Shown one piece after another: positions 8,076-17,033 of a DNA stretch of 64,000 bases. The position numbers were made by a program, and so were the translations under genes. How positions within the stretch are numbered: position 1 is the stretch's first letter; every line of letters begins with the position of its first letter. Origin of the DNA: Herbaspirillum sp. LeCh32-8 (GTDB lineage: Bacteria; Pseudomonadota; Gammaproteobacteria; Burkholderiales; Burkholderiaceae_D); NCBI RefSeq assembly GCF_017814915.1, contig NZ_JAGIPZ010000006.1, positions 186,001-250,000 of the forward strand, written 5' to 3'. The notes beneath the pieces are model-generated. The model saw only the letters and a program-made list of their open reading frames with translations. It ran no database searches and was not told the origin of the DNA.

Positions 8076-8945
8076 ATGTATGCAATCACGGGAATCACAG
8101 GCCAAGTCGGCGGTACGCTGGCCCGCACACTCTTGGCGGCCGGGCGCGAGGTGCGCGCGGTGGTGCGCGACGCCGCCCGCGGCGAGCCATGGGTGCGCCA
8201 GGGCTGCGAGCCGGCGCTGGCCGAGCTGACCGACGTACCGGCCTTGATCCGCGCCTTCAGCGGCGCCGAGGGCGTCTTCATCCTGTTGCCGCCGGCCTTC
8301 GATCCCAAGCCGGGATTCCCGGCGGCGCGCCGCATCATCGCCGCGGTGCGCGAGGCGCTGGAGATGGCGGGGCCGAAGAAGGTGGTGGCGTTGTCCACCA
8401 TCGGCGCCGATGCCGACCGGCCCAATCTGCTGAACCAGCTGCGCATCATGGAAGAGCAGTTCTCCACGCTGGGGCTGCCCGTCACCTTCCTGCGCGCGGC
8501 GTGGTTCATGGAGAACGCCCGCTGGGATATCGACGCCGCCCGTGCCGGCGCCATCACCAGTTACCTGCAACCGGCTTCACGCGCGATTGCGATGGTGTCG
8601 ACCGCCGACGTCGGACGCACCGCCGCCGAGCTGCTGCAGGAAGACTGGAAGGGCCGTCGCGTGGTGCAGCTGGAAGGTCCGCAACGCACCAGCCCGGACG
8701 ACATCGCCGCCGCCTTCGCGCGCTTGCTGGGACGTGAGGTCAGGGTCGACACCGTGCCGCGCGCCGAATGGGAAGGCATCTTCCGCGCGCAGGGCATGGA
8801 AAATCCGTTGCCGCGCATGCAGATGGTGGATGGCTTCAATGCCGGATGGATCGATTTCGCGCACGGTGGGCGTGAGTCGCGCAAGGGACGTGTCGGCATC
8901 GAGGCGGCCCTGCGCGCCATGCTCGACGACCAGGCCGCCGCCTGA
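8076..8945 (+). CDS. NmrA-like NAD(P)-binding oxidoreductase
   Basis: A 289-residue atypical short-chain dehydrogenase of the NmrA/quinone-reductase-2 (QorB-like) group. The N terminus is the dinucleotide-binding motif YAITGITGQVGGTLAR (GxxGxxG type), followed by a basic VRAVVRD that favours NADP. The usual Tyr-x3-Lys catalytic pair is not evident, as is common in this group, which includes redox sensors as well as enzymes. AAGGAG precedes the ATG. It is divergent from, and probably regulated by, the LysR gene at 7020-7925. Substrate unknown. Confidence 0.85.
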   Translation: MYAITGITGQVGGTLARTLLAAGREVRAVVRDAARGEPWVRQGCEPALAELTDVPALIRAFSGAEGVFILLPPAFDPKPGFPAARRIIAAVREALEMAGPKKVVALSTIGADADRPNLLNQLRIMEEQFSTLGLPVTFLRAAWFMENARWDIDAARAGAITSYLQPASRAIAMVSTADVGRTAAELLQEDWKGRRVVQLEGPQRTSPDDIAAAFARLLGREVRVDTVPRAEWEGIFRAQGMENPLPRMQMVDGFNAGWIDFAHGGRESRKGRVGIEAALRAMLDDQAAA

Positions 8946-8958
8946 GCGAAATGCTAGC

Positions 8959-9888
8959 TCAGCCGCCGCGCTCGCCGCTGGCGCGGTCGGCGATCTCGTT
9001 CCACAGGTGTTGCGCGGCATAGGCGCGGTAGGGGCTCCAGGCCTGGCTGCGCTGTTTTTGCTGCGCGGGTTTGATCAGTGCGGGGTCGCGTGCGGCGATG
9101 GCCTGCATCAGCACCAGGTCGCTGGCCGGCCAGCCGTCGGCGTCGCGCCAGGCGCGCATGGCGACGTATTCCACCGTCCACGGGCCGATGCCGGGCAGGG
9201 CCAGCAAGGTTTGCCGCAGGCCGGTGAGTTGTTCGGCCGAATACGGCTGGCCCGGCGGATCGATGGGCGCCGCCCCTTCGGCCACGGCGCGCGCCAGACC
9301 TTGCAGCGCTTCCACCCGCTTGCCCGGCATGCCGATGGCGCTGAGGTCGGCGTTGGCCAGCGCGAACGGCGTGGGGAAGCGCCAGGCGGTGCATTCATGT
9401 GCGTGGCCGGGGATGTGTTCGCCGGCGCGTTGCACCACGCGGCCGACGATGGTGGTGGCTGCCTTCACGCTGACCTGCTGGCCGACGATGGTGCGCACCA
9501 CCAGCTCGAAGGCCGACCACGCGCCCGGCACGCGCAGGCCGGGTGCGGCCTTGAGCAGGGGCTTGAACCACGGGTCGGCGCACAGCACTTTCTTGATGGT
9601 CGCAGGGTTGGCGTGCAGGTCGAACATGCGCGACAGCGGTTCTTGCAGCGCATCGGCATGACGCGCCACTGCACCGCTGAGCGTGGCCACCAGACAGTGC
9701 TTGCCGGCGTCCAGCGTCACCGCCAGCGTGCCGGCGTCGCCTTCCCATTCGATGGCGCGCAGGTAGGCGCCGTCTTCCACCGCTTCCACGCCGGGCGTGG
9801 CGCGCCCGTTGAAAAAGCGCAGCATGCGCGGCCAGTCGAACGGCGGCGTGTAGGGCAGGTGGAGCAGGGCGGTGGACGGTTTGGGCAT
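8959..9888 (-). CDS. DNA-3-methyladenine glycosylase II family (AlkA-like)
   Basis: A 309-residue base-excision repair glycosylase that removes alkylated purines. The AlkA N-terminal beta domain opens with LHLPYTPPFDWPRMLRFF. The HhH-GPD core follows: IVGQQVSVKAA helix, then the hairpin LPGIGPWTVEYVAMRAW, and the catalytic aspartate in PASDLVL. The full-length two-domain architecture matches AlkA (about 280-300 residues). It is divergent by 73 bp from an O6-alkylguanine methyltransferase, so the pair forms an alkylation-repair locus. No Ada-type regulator is visible. Confidence 0.88.
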   Translation of the reverse strand: MPKPSTALLHLPYTPPFDWPRMLRFFNGRATPGVEAVEDGAYLRAIEWEGDAGTLAVTLDAGKHCLVATLSGAVARHADALQEPLSRMFDLHANPATIKKVLCADPWFKPLLKAAPGLRVPGAWSAFELVVRTIVGQQVSVKAATTIVGRVVQRAGEHIPGHAHECTAWRFPTPFALANADLSAIGMPGKRVEALQGLARAVAEGAAPIDPPGQPYSAEQLTGLRQTLLALPGIGPWTVEYVAMRAWRDADGWPASDLVLMQAIAARDPALIKPAQQKQRSQAWSPYRAYAAQHLWNEIADRASGERGG

Positions 9889-9961
9889 GCGGCATCTTAG
9901 CGCATGCAGTCAGGCGCAGGATTCCACAGTAGAATCGATGGCCTTGAAGTATGGAGGTGTA

Positions 9962-10534
9962 ATGGACTACGCATACAAGCTCATCGATTCGCCGGTCGGC
10001 CAGCTGACGCTGGTGGCCAGGGGCGACAGGCTCGCCGCGATCCTGTGGGAAAACGACCGCGCCGGTCGCGTGCGCCTGGGCGAGATGGTGCAGGACGACG
10101 AGCGCGCGGTGCTGGTGAAGGCAGCGGCGCAGCTGGTGGAGTATTTCGCCGGCAACCGTAACGAATTCGACGTGCCGCTGGACTTCGACGGCACCGATTT
10201 CCAGAAGCAGGTGTGGGCCGCCTTGCTCACCATTCCCTACGGCCAGACCCGCACCTATCTGCAGATTGCACGCCAGCTCGGCAACGAGAAGGCGGTGCGT
10301 GCGGTGGGCGCGGCCAACGGCCGCAATCCGATTTCCATCATCGCCCCCTGCCATCGCGTGATCGGCGCCGGCGGTGAGTTGACCGGTTTCGCCGGCGGCC
10401 TGCATGCCAAGAAATTGCTGCTGGCCATCGAGGGCATTTCCACCGAAGGGCGCGATGCCGGCCAGAGCATCGATCCGCGCCGCAAGGCCCAGCATCGCCG
10501 CATCGAGGATCCCAACCAGCTGCCGCTGCTGTGA
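9962..10534 (+). CDS. ogt: Methylated-DNA-[protein]-cysteine S-methyltransferase
   Basis: A 190-residue suicide repair protein that transfers methyl groups from O6-methylguanine to its own cysteine. The active site PCHRV is present with the acceptor Cys at residue 130. The upstream DNA-binding helix-turn-helix reads TIPYGQTRTYLQIARQLG, and AVGAANGRNPISIIAPC is the asparagine hinge. The C-terminal tail (about 25 residues) is longer than in E. coli Ogt and basic. It starts at the ATG after GGAGGTGTA. Divergent from the AlkA-like gene. The Ada N-terminal regulatory domain is absent, so it is the stand-alone type. Confidence 0.92.
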   Translation: MDYAYKLIDSPVGQLTLVARGDRLAAILWENDRAGRVRLGEMVQDDERAVLVKAAAQLVEYFAGNRNEFDVPLDFDGTDFQKQVWAALLTIPYGQTRTYLQIARQLGNEKAVRAVGAANGRNPISIIAPCHRVIGAGGELTGFAGGLHAKKLLLAIEGISTEGRDAGQSIDPRRKAQHRRIEDPNQLPLL

Positions 10535-10555
10535 GCGCGCAGCGCTGACGCCGCT

Positions 10556-11422
10556 TCAGCGCTGCATGCCCCACTTCTTCACCGTCACGCGCTCCAGCGT
10601 GTTGAACACCAGGTTCTCCACCAACAGGCCGATGATGATCACCATCGCCAGGCCGGCGAACACCTTGTCCGTATAAAGCTCATTGCGGTTCTGGAAGATA
10701 TACCAGCCCAGGCCGCCCTTGCCGCTGGTGGCGCCGAACACCAGCTCGGCCGCGATCAGCGTGCGCCAGGCGAAGGCCCAGCCGATGCGCAGGCCGGCCA
10801 GGATCGACGGCAGCGCCGCCGGGACCAGTACCTGCAGCACGAAGGACAGGCCGCGCAGGCCGTAATTGCGCCCGGCCATGCGCAGCGTGTCGGACACGCC
10901 GAGAAAGCCCGCATAGGTATTCACCGCCAGCGCCCACAGCACCGAGTGCACCAGCACGAAGATCAGGCTGCCCTCGCCCAGGCCGAACCACAGCAATGCG
11001 ATGGGCAGCAGCGCGATGGCCGGCAGCGGGTTGAGCATCGAGGTCAGCGTGCCCAGCAGGTCGCGCCCGAACTGCGTGGATACCGCCAGCGTGGTCAGCA
11101 CGAAGGCGGCGGCGATGCCCAGCAGATAGGCCTTCAGCAGCACCTGCAGCGACAGCCAGGTCTTGTTGACCAGCTCGCCGCTGGCGAGTCCCTCGACGAA
11201 GGCCTGCGCGGTCTGGTCGAAGGTCGGCAGCAGCAGGTCGTTGTTCTGCCAGCGGCCGATGGCTTCCCAGATCAGGGCCAGCAGCAGCAGGATCACGCCC
11301 TTGCGAATCCAGCCTTGCTGCCAGATGCGGCGCGGCAGCGAGAACTGGCGCTCCAGCGTCAGCCCCGGCAGCGGCGCCAGCGGGAGTTCATATTCTTCGC
11401 GAACGGGAGGAGTGAGGCTCAT
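10556..11422 (-). CDS. ABC transporter permease, NitT/TauT family
   Basis: A 288-residue inner-membrane permease with a cytoplasmic N terminus, about six transmembrane segments and the typical inner loop MAGRNYGLRGLSFVLQVLVP followed by AALPSILAGLRIGWAFAW (the EAA-type motif contacting the ATPase). Of the SsuC/TauC/NrtB group. Last gene of the four-gene minus-strand operon; 23 bp follow the ATPase stop. The substrate class is nitrate, taurine, sulfonate or a similar small organic anion; which one cannot be told. Confidence 0.88.
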   Translation of the reverse strand: MSLTPPVREEYELPLAPLPGLTLERQFSLPRRIWQQGWIRKGVILLLLALIWEAIGRWQNNDLLLPTFDQTAQAFVEGLASGELVNKTWLSLQVLLKAYLLGIAAAFVLTTLAVSTQFGRDLLGTLTSMLNPLPAIALLPIALLWFGLGEGSLIFVLVHSVLWALAVNTYAGFLGVSDTLRMAGRNYGLRGLSFVLQVLVPAALPSILAGLRIGWAFAWRTLIAAELVFGATSGKGGLGWYIFQNRNELYTDKVFAGLAMVIIIGLLVENLVFNTLERVTVKKWGMQR

Positions 11423-11445
11423 GGCAAATTCCAGTGGCGACGCGC

Positions 11446-12321
11446 TCAGTAGGAGAAGCGCACATCGCCGAAGTTGATCGGTTGCTCGACGGCAGCCGCC
11501 GGGGCGCCGCCTTCGTCGAACAGCAGCCGGTGAATGCGTTGCGCGGTCTGCTGGAAACCGGCGCCGCCCAGGCTGGAAAGGTCGTACTGGTGGCTGTTGA
11601 TCTCGGCCCGCACCCGGCCCGGATGCGGCGACAGCAACAGGATGCGGTTGCCCACCACCAGCGCCTCTTCGATCGAGTGGGTGACGAACAGCAGCGTGAA
11701 GCGCACCTCATCCCACAGCGTCAATAATTCTTCCTGCATCTTGCGGCGGGTGAGCGCGTCGAGCGCGGCGAAGGGCTCATCCATCAATAGCATCTTGGGC
11801 TGCATCGCCAGCGCACGGGCGATCGCCACGCGCGCCTTCATGCCGCCCGAGAGGGTGTGCGGATAGGCATCGGCAAAGCGCGCCAGGCCGACCTTGTCGA
11901 GGTAATGGCGGGCGCGTTCGGCGGCTTCCTTCTTGCCCAGCGTCTTCGAGGCCAGCAGCGGGAACATCACGTTCTGCAACACCGTCTTCCACGGCGGCAG
12001 CTGGTCGAACTCCTGGAACACCACGATGCGGTCCGGCCCCGGGTTGCGCACTGACTGACCGTCCAGCCGGATCTCGCCGGCGGCCGGCGGCAGGAAGCCC
12101 GCCACCGACTTCAGCAGGCTGGACTTGCCGCAACCCGACGGCCCCAGCAGCACGAAGCGGTCGGCCGGATGGACGTCGAAGCTGACCTCATGTGTGGCCT
12201 GCACTACGGCGGTGGCGGTGCGGTACTGCAGGCTGACGCGGTCGACCTGCAGCAGCGGCGTCAGGCTCGCGCCGGCTGCCGCGGCCGACACCTGCGCGGT
12301 CTCAGCTGCCGGGTTGTGCAT
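11446..12321 (-). CDS. ABC transporter ATP-binding protein, NitT/TauT family
   Basis: A 291-residue ATPase with Walker A (GPSGCGKSSLLKSVAG), a Q-loop (VVFQEFDQLPPWKTV), the signature LSGGMKARVAIARALAMQP and Walker B (LLMDEPFAALD). A C-terminal extension of about 60 residues follows the core, as in SsuB/TauB relatives. Its start overlaps the end of the second binding-protein gene by 20 bp, which shows one operon. It energises uptake with the permease at 10556. Confidence 0.9.
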   Translation of the reverse strand: MHNPAAETAQVSAAAAGASLTPLLQVDRVSLQYRTATAVVQATHEVSFDVHPADRFVLLGPSGCGKSSLLKSVAGFLPPAAGEIRLDGQSVRNPGPDRIVVFQEFDQLPPWKTVLQNVMFPLLASKTLGKKEAAERARHYLDKVGLARFADAYPHTLSGGMKARVAIARALAMQPKMLLMDEPFAALDALTRRKMQEELLTLWDEVRFTLLFVTHSIEEALVVGNRILLLSPHPGRVRAEINSHQYDLSSLGGAGFQQTAQRIHRLLFDEGGAPAAAVEQPINFGDVRFSY

Positions 12322-13309
12322 ACGCTTCCTCGAAGAAGTAGTCTTTCCACGACGACGCGCGATTTTTCAGCACGCCGATCTCATGCAGTTTTTCGGCGTA
12401 GACAAAGCTGCGTTCGGGCGAGACGGTGAAATTGATTTCCGGATCCTCCACGATCTTGCGCACGAACTCCGGCGACAGCTTGGACTTTTGCACGCGAATG
12501 AAGGTGTCGGCCGCCTTGGCCTTGTTGTGGCGGATGAAATCGGCCGCTTCCACCAGCGCGTTGTAGAAGGCGCGGTAGGTCTTGGGATTGTCGTCGTGGA
12601 ATTTCTGCGTGGTGTACAGGAAGTTGAAGGTGGCCGGGCCGCCGAGGATGTCGTAGGAGCTGATCACCTTGTGCACGTTCTTGTTTTCCAGCGCCTGGTA
12701 CTGGAACGGCGGGCTGGAGAAGTGCGCATTGATCTCCGAGCCGCCGGCGATCAGCGCGGCGGTGGCGTCGGGGTGCGAGAGGCTGACGGTGATGGCGTCG
12801 AAGCGCTTGTAATCAGCCTTGCCATACAGCCTGGCGGTCTCGATCTGCAGCGTGCGCGACTGGAAGCCGACGCCGGCGGCTGGCACGGCGATGCGGTCGC
12901 GGTCAGAGAAGTCCTTGATCGTCTTCACGTTCGGATTATTGGACAGCAGGTAGTTCGGCATCGAGCCCAACGAGGCGATCGCCTTGACGTTCTGGCGGCC
13001 GCGCGTGCGATCCCACAGTACCAGCGCCGGCGGCGCGCCGGCCGAGACCACGTCCAGCGCGCCGGCCAGGAGCGCCTCGTTCATGCCGGTGGCGCCGGAC
13101 AGGCTGGTCCACTCGACCTTGATATCCACGCCTTCCTGCTTGCCGTATTTCTCGATCAGCTTCTGGTCCTGCACTACGTCCAGGATCAGGTAACCGATGC
13201 CGAACTGCTGGGCGATACGGATCTGGCCTTCCGCCCGCGCGGCAGACGCCAGGCCCAGCGCGATGAGGCCGGCGGCCAGCGCCGGGATGAGCTTGCGTGC
13301 GAACGGCAT
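12302..13309 (-). CDS. ABC substrate-binding protein, NitT/TauT family (second copy)
   Basis: A 335-residue periplasmic protein with a signal peptide (about 1-26, cleaved after ARA). The body (GQIRIAQQFGIGYLILDVVQ onward) is closely similar throughout to the product of the gene upstream, including shared WDRTRGRQNVK, LSNNPNVKTI and HPDATAALI blocks, so the two arose by duplication. The spacing to the upstream gene is 1 bp. One or both proteins would deliver ligand to the single permease/ATPase pair. Confidence 0.88.
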   Translation of the reverse strand: MPFARKLIPALAAGLIALGLASAARAEGQIRIAQQFGIGYLILDVVQDQKLIEKYGKQEGVDIKVEWTSLSGATGMNEALLAGALDVVSAGAPPALVLWDRTRGRQNVKAIASLGSMPNYLLSNNPNVKTIKDFSDRDRIAVPAAGVGFQSRTLQIETARLYGKADYKRFDAITVSLSHPDATAALIAGGSEINAHFSSPPFQYQALENKNVHKVISSYDILGGPATFNFLYTTQKFHDDNPKTYRAFYNALVEAADFIRHNKAKAADTFIRVQKSKLSPEFVRKIVEDPEINFTVSPERSFVYAEKLHEIGVLKNRASSWKDYFFEEAYAQPGS

Positions 13310-13310
13310 A

Positions 13311-14351
13311 TCAGCTGCCTCCGTTGATGTGGGCGTCGTCGAAGAAGTAATCCTTCACCGAGGCGGGCTTGTTCTTGATGGCGCCGACGCGGTGCATGAA
13401 TTCGGCCAGGCCATAGGTGTTCTGCGGGCCGATCTTGAATTGCACCTCGGGGTTCTTGATGATCTGCAGCAGCAGCTTGCGGTCGGTGTTGCCCTTGTTA
13501 ACCTTGAGATAGATGTCGGCCGCCTTCTCGGGGTTGGCCGAGATGAATTTGGCCGCCTCATCCAGCGCGCCGACGAAGGCGCCGTAGGTCTTGGGATTGT
13601 CGCGGCGGAATTTCTCGGTGGCGTACAGCACCGTGGCCGAGGACGGGCCGCCCAGCACCTGGTAGGAGTTCAGCACGATATGGGCCTTGGGATTGCCGGC
13701 CAGCTCTTGCTCCTGGAACGGCGGGTTGCCGAAGTGGCCGGTGATCTCGGTGCCGCCGCTGATGATGGCGGCGGTGGCGTCCGGGTGCGGCACGGCGATG
13801 CTGATCTTGTCGAGCCGGTTGTACTGGGCGTCGCCCCACAGCTTGGCCGAGGCGTACTGCAGCACGCGCGACTGCACCGACACGCCCACCGCCGGCAGGG
13901 CGATGCGGTCTTTGTCGGTGAAGTCGGCGATGCTCTTCACGTTGGGGTTGTTGCTCACCAGGTAGTAGGGGAAGTTGCCCAGCGAGGCTACGCCGCGCAC
14001 GTTCTGGCGGCCATGGGTGCGGTCCCAGATGGTCAAGAGCGGCCCTACGCCGGCGCCGGCGATGTCCACCGAGCCCGACAGCAGCGCGTCGTTGACCGCC
14101 GAGCCGCCGGAGAGCTTGAGCCACTCGACCTTGATGTCGACGCCGGCGGCCTTGCCGTGCTTTTCGATCAGTTGCTGATCCTGCGCCACATTGAGCAGCA
14201 GGTAGACGATGCCGAACTGCTCGGCGATGCGCAGCTGGCCTTCGGCGTGCGCCGCCAGCGGCACGGCCAGGGGCGCTGTCAGCAGCGACAGCGCCAGGGT
14301 CTTGGATAGGAGACGCCGGAGACGTCCCGGCGCGGGGCGAGCTGGTTTCAT
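13311..14351 (-). CDS. ABC substrate-binding protein, NitT/TauT family (first copy)
   Basis: A 346-residue periplasmic binding protein with a longer, twin-Arg-containing but ordinary Sec-like signal peptide (about 1-36, ending LAAHA). The mature part begins EGQLRIAEQFGIVYLLLNVA and parallels the next gene block by block. First gene of the operon. The two copies differ in the region lining the expected ligand cleft (GGTEITGHFGNPPF versus GGSEINAHFSSPPF), so they may bind different but related ligands. The call is to family level only. Confidence 0.88.
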   Translation of the reverse strand: MKPARPAPGRLRRLLSKTLALSLLTAPLAVPLAAHAEGQLRIAEQFGIVYLLLNVAQDQQLIEKHGKAAGVDIKVEWLKLSGGSAVNDALLSGSVDIAGAGVGPLLTIWDRTHGRQNVRGVASLGNFPYYLVSNNPNVKSIADFTDKDRIALPAVGVSVQSRVLQYASAKLWGDAQYNRLDKISIAVPHPDATAAIISGGTEITGHFGNPPFQEQELAGNPKAHIVLNSYQVLGGPSSATVLYATEKFRRDNPKTYGAFVGALDEAAKFISANPEKAADIYLKVNKGNTDRKLLLQIIKNPEVQFKIGPQNTYGLAEFMHRVGAIKNKPASVKDYFFDDAHINGGS

Positions 14352-14828
14352 AGGTTTGCGTTCCGTTCAGTGGGGAAGCCGGCGTGACCGGCGAGATTGG
14401 CTTTAGAACCGTCTTGCTGAAAATCTGCGGCTCTTTATTCGTTGGGAGTATATAAAGCGGCAGGAAGAAAGAAAAACTCGATTACCGCATATCCATATGA
14501 GGTGGCGGTATAGGCCGCAAAGCCGCGCCGGTTGTGGATGCCAGGCGCTGCATGCGAGGCTGGCGCAAGGCTCGGGGGCGGGGCGCCGATCGCCGGCGTT
14601 GCGTTCGCCGCCGCCGGCGGGATCCCCGGTTTCGGAACTGCGCCATTGCCGCGCTGTCAAGTTTTGCGGCGGCAGACAGAGGCGGCGACGCAACGGCGCG
14701 GGCATTTTCAGCGCACCGCAGGTAGAGTGAGATAAAGTACGCCTCCTGCCGCGGGGGATGCCCATGACATCATCCGTGCAAGGCTTGCGCGCCCGGCGGC
14801 AACAATTTGAAGAAGCAAAGGGAGCCAG
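14352..14828. other. 477-bp divergent region, ABC operon / kup
   Basis: It holds the promoters of the ABC operon (left, AT-rich segment about 14435-14510) and of kup (right). No gene or clear operator was recognised. The middle, about 14520-14710, is very GC-rich with short overlapping open frames that look like noise. GGGAG at 14820-14824 is the kup ribosome site. Confidence 0.4.
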
Positions 14829-16730
14829 ATGAGTTCGTCTCACACCAGTCCAAATCTTTCCTTCCGTTCGCAGAAGCTGCACCTGATCACCCTGGCCGCC
14901 CTTGGCGTGGTGTTCGGCGACATCGGCACCAGCCCGTTGTACGCGCTCAAGGAGTGCTTCAGTCCGGATCACGGCATCGCCTTTTCTCCCGACGCGGTGC
15001 TGGGCATCATTTCCATGCTGTTCTGGGCCATCACGATCGTGGTGACCATCAAGTACGTGCTGTTCGTGCTGCGCGCCGACAATAACGGCGAAGGCGGCGT
15101 GCTGGCCCTGATGGCGTTGTCGCTGCGTTCAGCCGTTTCCGGCTCGCCGCGGGCCAAGCTGTTGATGATGCTGGGCGTGTTCGGTGCCTGCATGTTCTAC
15201 GGCGACGTGGTGATCACGCCGGCCATCTCGGTGCTGTCGGCCGTGGAAGGGCTGGAGATTGCCGCCCCGCAGACCGCGCACATCGTGATTCCGCTGACCA
15301 TCGTCATCGTGGTGGTGCTGTTCCTGATCCAGCGCCACGGCACCAGCGTGGTGGGCAAGTTCTTCGGGCCGGTGATGTTCGCCTGGTTCCTGTCGCTGGC
15401 GCTGCTGGGCCTGTACAACATCACCAAGGCGCCGGAAGTGCTGGTGGCGATCAATCCCTACTACGCCGTGCGCTTCATGGCCGATCACTCGTTGCAGGCC
15501 TTCATCGTGCTGGGCTCGGTGGTGCTGGTGCTGACCGGCGCCGAAGCGCTGTACGCCGACATGGGCCACTTCGGCATCAAGCCGATTCGCTATGCGTGGG
15601 TGTTCACCGTCATGCCGGCGCTGCTGATCAACTACTTCGGCCAGGGCGCCAACCTGATTGCCAACCCCGAGGCGATCAAGAACCCGTTCTACCTGATGGT
15701 GCCCGACGCGCTGGTGCTGCCCATGGTGCTGCTGTCGACCTGCGCCACCGTGATCGCCTCGCAGGCGGTGATCTCGGGCGCCTTCTCGCTGACCAGCCAG
15801 GCCATCCTGCTGGGTTTCGTGCCGCGCATGCGCATCCTGCACACCTCCGAGGATGAGCAGGGCCAGATCTATATCCCTCTGATCAACTGGATGTTGCTGG
15901 TGGTGGTGGTGGCGGTGGTGCTGGCCTTCAAGAAATCCGACAACCTGGCCGCGGCCTACGGCGTGGCGGTGACGACCACGATGGTGATCACTACCATGCT
16001 GCTGGGGGTGGTGATGCGCCATATCTGGAAGTGGCGCATGCCCGCGGTGGTGGTGGCGATCGGCTGCTTCCTGACGGTGGACATCGCCTTCTTCGCCGCC
16101 AACCTGTTGAAGCTGACCGAGGGCGGCTGGTTCCCGCTGGTCATCGGCGGCGCCGCCTTCTTCCTGCTGATGACGTGGTACTCCGGCCGCATGCTGCTGC
16201 GCATGCGCATCAAGGATGACGGCATCCCCATCGAGCCCTTCGTCGAAGGCCTGCTGGCGCACCCGCCGCATCGCGTGGGCGGCACTGCGGTCTTCATGAC
16301 CGGCAACATCGCCACCGTGCCGGTGGCGCTGCTGCACAACCTGAAGCACAACCGCATCCTGCACGAGCGCGTGTTCTTCCTGAAGATCAGTATCTGGGAC
16401 GTGCCTTACGTGGCCGACAGCGAGCGCCTGACCATGAAGGACCTGGGCGGCAACGTCTACCTGCTGCGCGCCTCCTTCGGCTTCAAGGAAACGCCGGAAG
16501 TGAACAAGGTGATGGCGCTGACCGAGCAGCAGTTCGGCCACCATTTCGACCTGATGGACACCTCCTTCTTCCTGGCGCGCGACACCGTGGTGCCGAGCAA
16601 GCTGTTGGGCATGTCGCTGTGGCGTGAGCGTCTGTTCGCCTGGATGTACCAGAACGGCGCCAAGCCTTCGGACTTCTTCAACATCCCGGCCAACCGGGTG
16701 GTGGAGCTGGGGACCAAGGTGGAGATCTGA
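14829..16730 (+). CDS. kup: Low-affinity potassium uptake protein Kup
   Basis: A 633-residue inner-membrane K+/H+ symporter. The start of the transport domain has the family motif [21 protein letters not shown]. About twelve hydrophobic segments run to residue 440, followed by a roughly 190-residue cytoplasmic domain (GTAVFMTGN to the C terminus). The length agrees with the family (about 620-630). It is monocistronic: a good ribosome site at the start and a strong terminator 53 bp after the stop. Confidence 0.95.
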   Translation: MSSSHTSPNLSFRSQKLHLITLAALGVVFGDIGTSPLYALKECFSPDHGIAFSPDAVLGIISMLFWAITIVVTIKYVLFVLRADNNGEGGVLALMALSLRSAVSGSPRAKLLMMLGVFGACMFYGDVVITPAISVLSAVEGLEIAAPQTAHIVIPLTIVIVVVLFLIQRHGTSVVGKFFGPVMFAWFLSLALLGLYNITKAPEVLVAINPYYAVRFMADHSLQAFIVLGSVVLVLTGAEALYADMGHFGIKPIRYAWVFTVMPALLINYFGQGANLIANPEAIKNPFYLMVPDALVLPMVLLSTCATVIASQAVISGAFSLTSQAILLGFVPRMRILHTSEDEQGQIYIPLINWMLLVVVVAVVLAFKKSDNLAAAYGVAVTTTMVITTMLLGVVMRHIWKWRMPAVVVAIGCFLTVDIAFFAANLLKLTEGGWFPLVIGGAAFFLLMTWYSGRMLLRMRIKDDGIPIEPFVEGLLAHPPHRVGGTAVFMTGNIATVPVALLHNLKHNRILHERVFFLKISIWDVPYVADSERLTMKDLGGNVYLLRASFGFKETPEVNKVMALTEQQFGHHFDLMDTSFFLARDTVVPSKLLGMSLWRERLFAWMYQNGAKPSDFFNIPANRVVELGTKVEI

Positions 16731-16782
16731 CACGGTGCCGAGAAAACGACGATGAGAGATCGTCGCCGTCAGCCTGGTGATG

Positions 16783-16817
16783 AACCCCGTGTTTTCGAAC
16801 ACGGGGTTTTGTTTTTT
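16783..16817 (+). terminator. Rho-independent terminator of kup
   Basis: A perfect 11-bp stem (AACCCCGTGTT with AACACGGGGTT) closed by a TTCG tetraloop and followed by TTGTTTTTT. A textbook intrinsic terminator. Confidence 0.93.
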
Positions 16818-16864
16818 GGGGAGGGAATCTGGAGTCTCTTCAGACCTGTTTTCAATTCAACCAG

Positions 16865-16983
16865 ACCCATCCCCACCCCAGCCCTCCCCTTGAAGGGGAG
16901 GGAGTGTTCTCTCTCTGATCTGGTCCTGGCCTCGGCTCACATGCCCCCTCCCCTTCAAGGGGAGGGCTGGGGTGGGGATGGGT
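16865..16983. repeat. 119-bp element with perfect 38-bp inverted arms
   Basis: Bases 16865-16902 are the exact reverse complement of 16946-16983. Each arm contains its own 21-bp palindrome (CCCTCCCCTT, G, AAGGGGAGGG) plus a C/A-rich segment ACCCATCCCCACCCCAG. The spacer is 43 bp. It lies between the kup terminator and the end of the EamA gene. The form is that of a REP/BIME-like or small MITE-like interspersed repeat; no other copy is obvious in the window. Confidence 0.85.
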
Positions 16984-17033
16984 TCAAATGCAAAGCTGCG
17001 CAAGCGATGGGTGCAAGCGTAAGACCAACCGGC

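Noticed and set aside
10556-14351. Naming the ABC operon as sulfonate (ssu) or taurine (tau) uptake
   Set aside because: No desulfonating monooxygenase, taurine dioxygenase or Cbl/CysB-like gene is adjacent, so only the NitT/TauT family level is supported.
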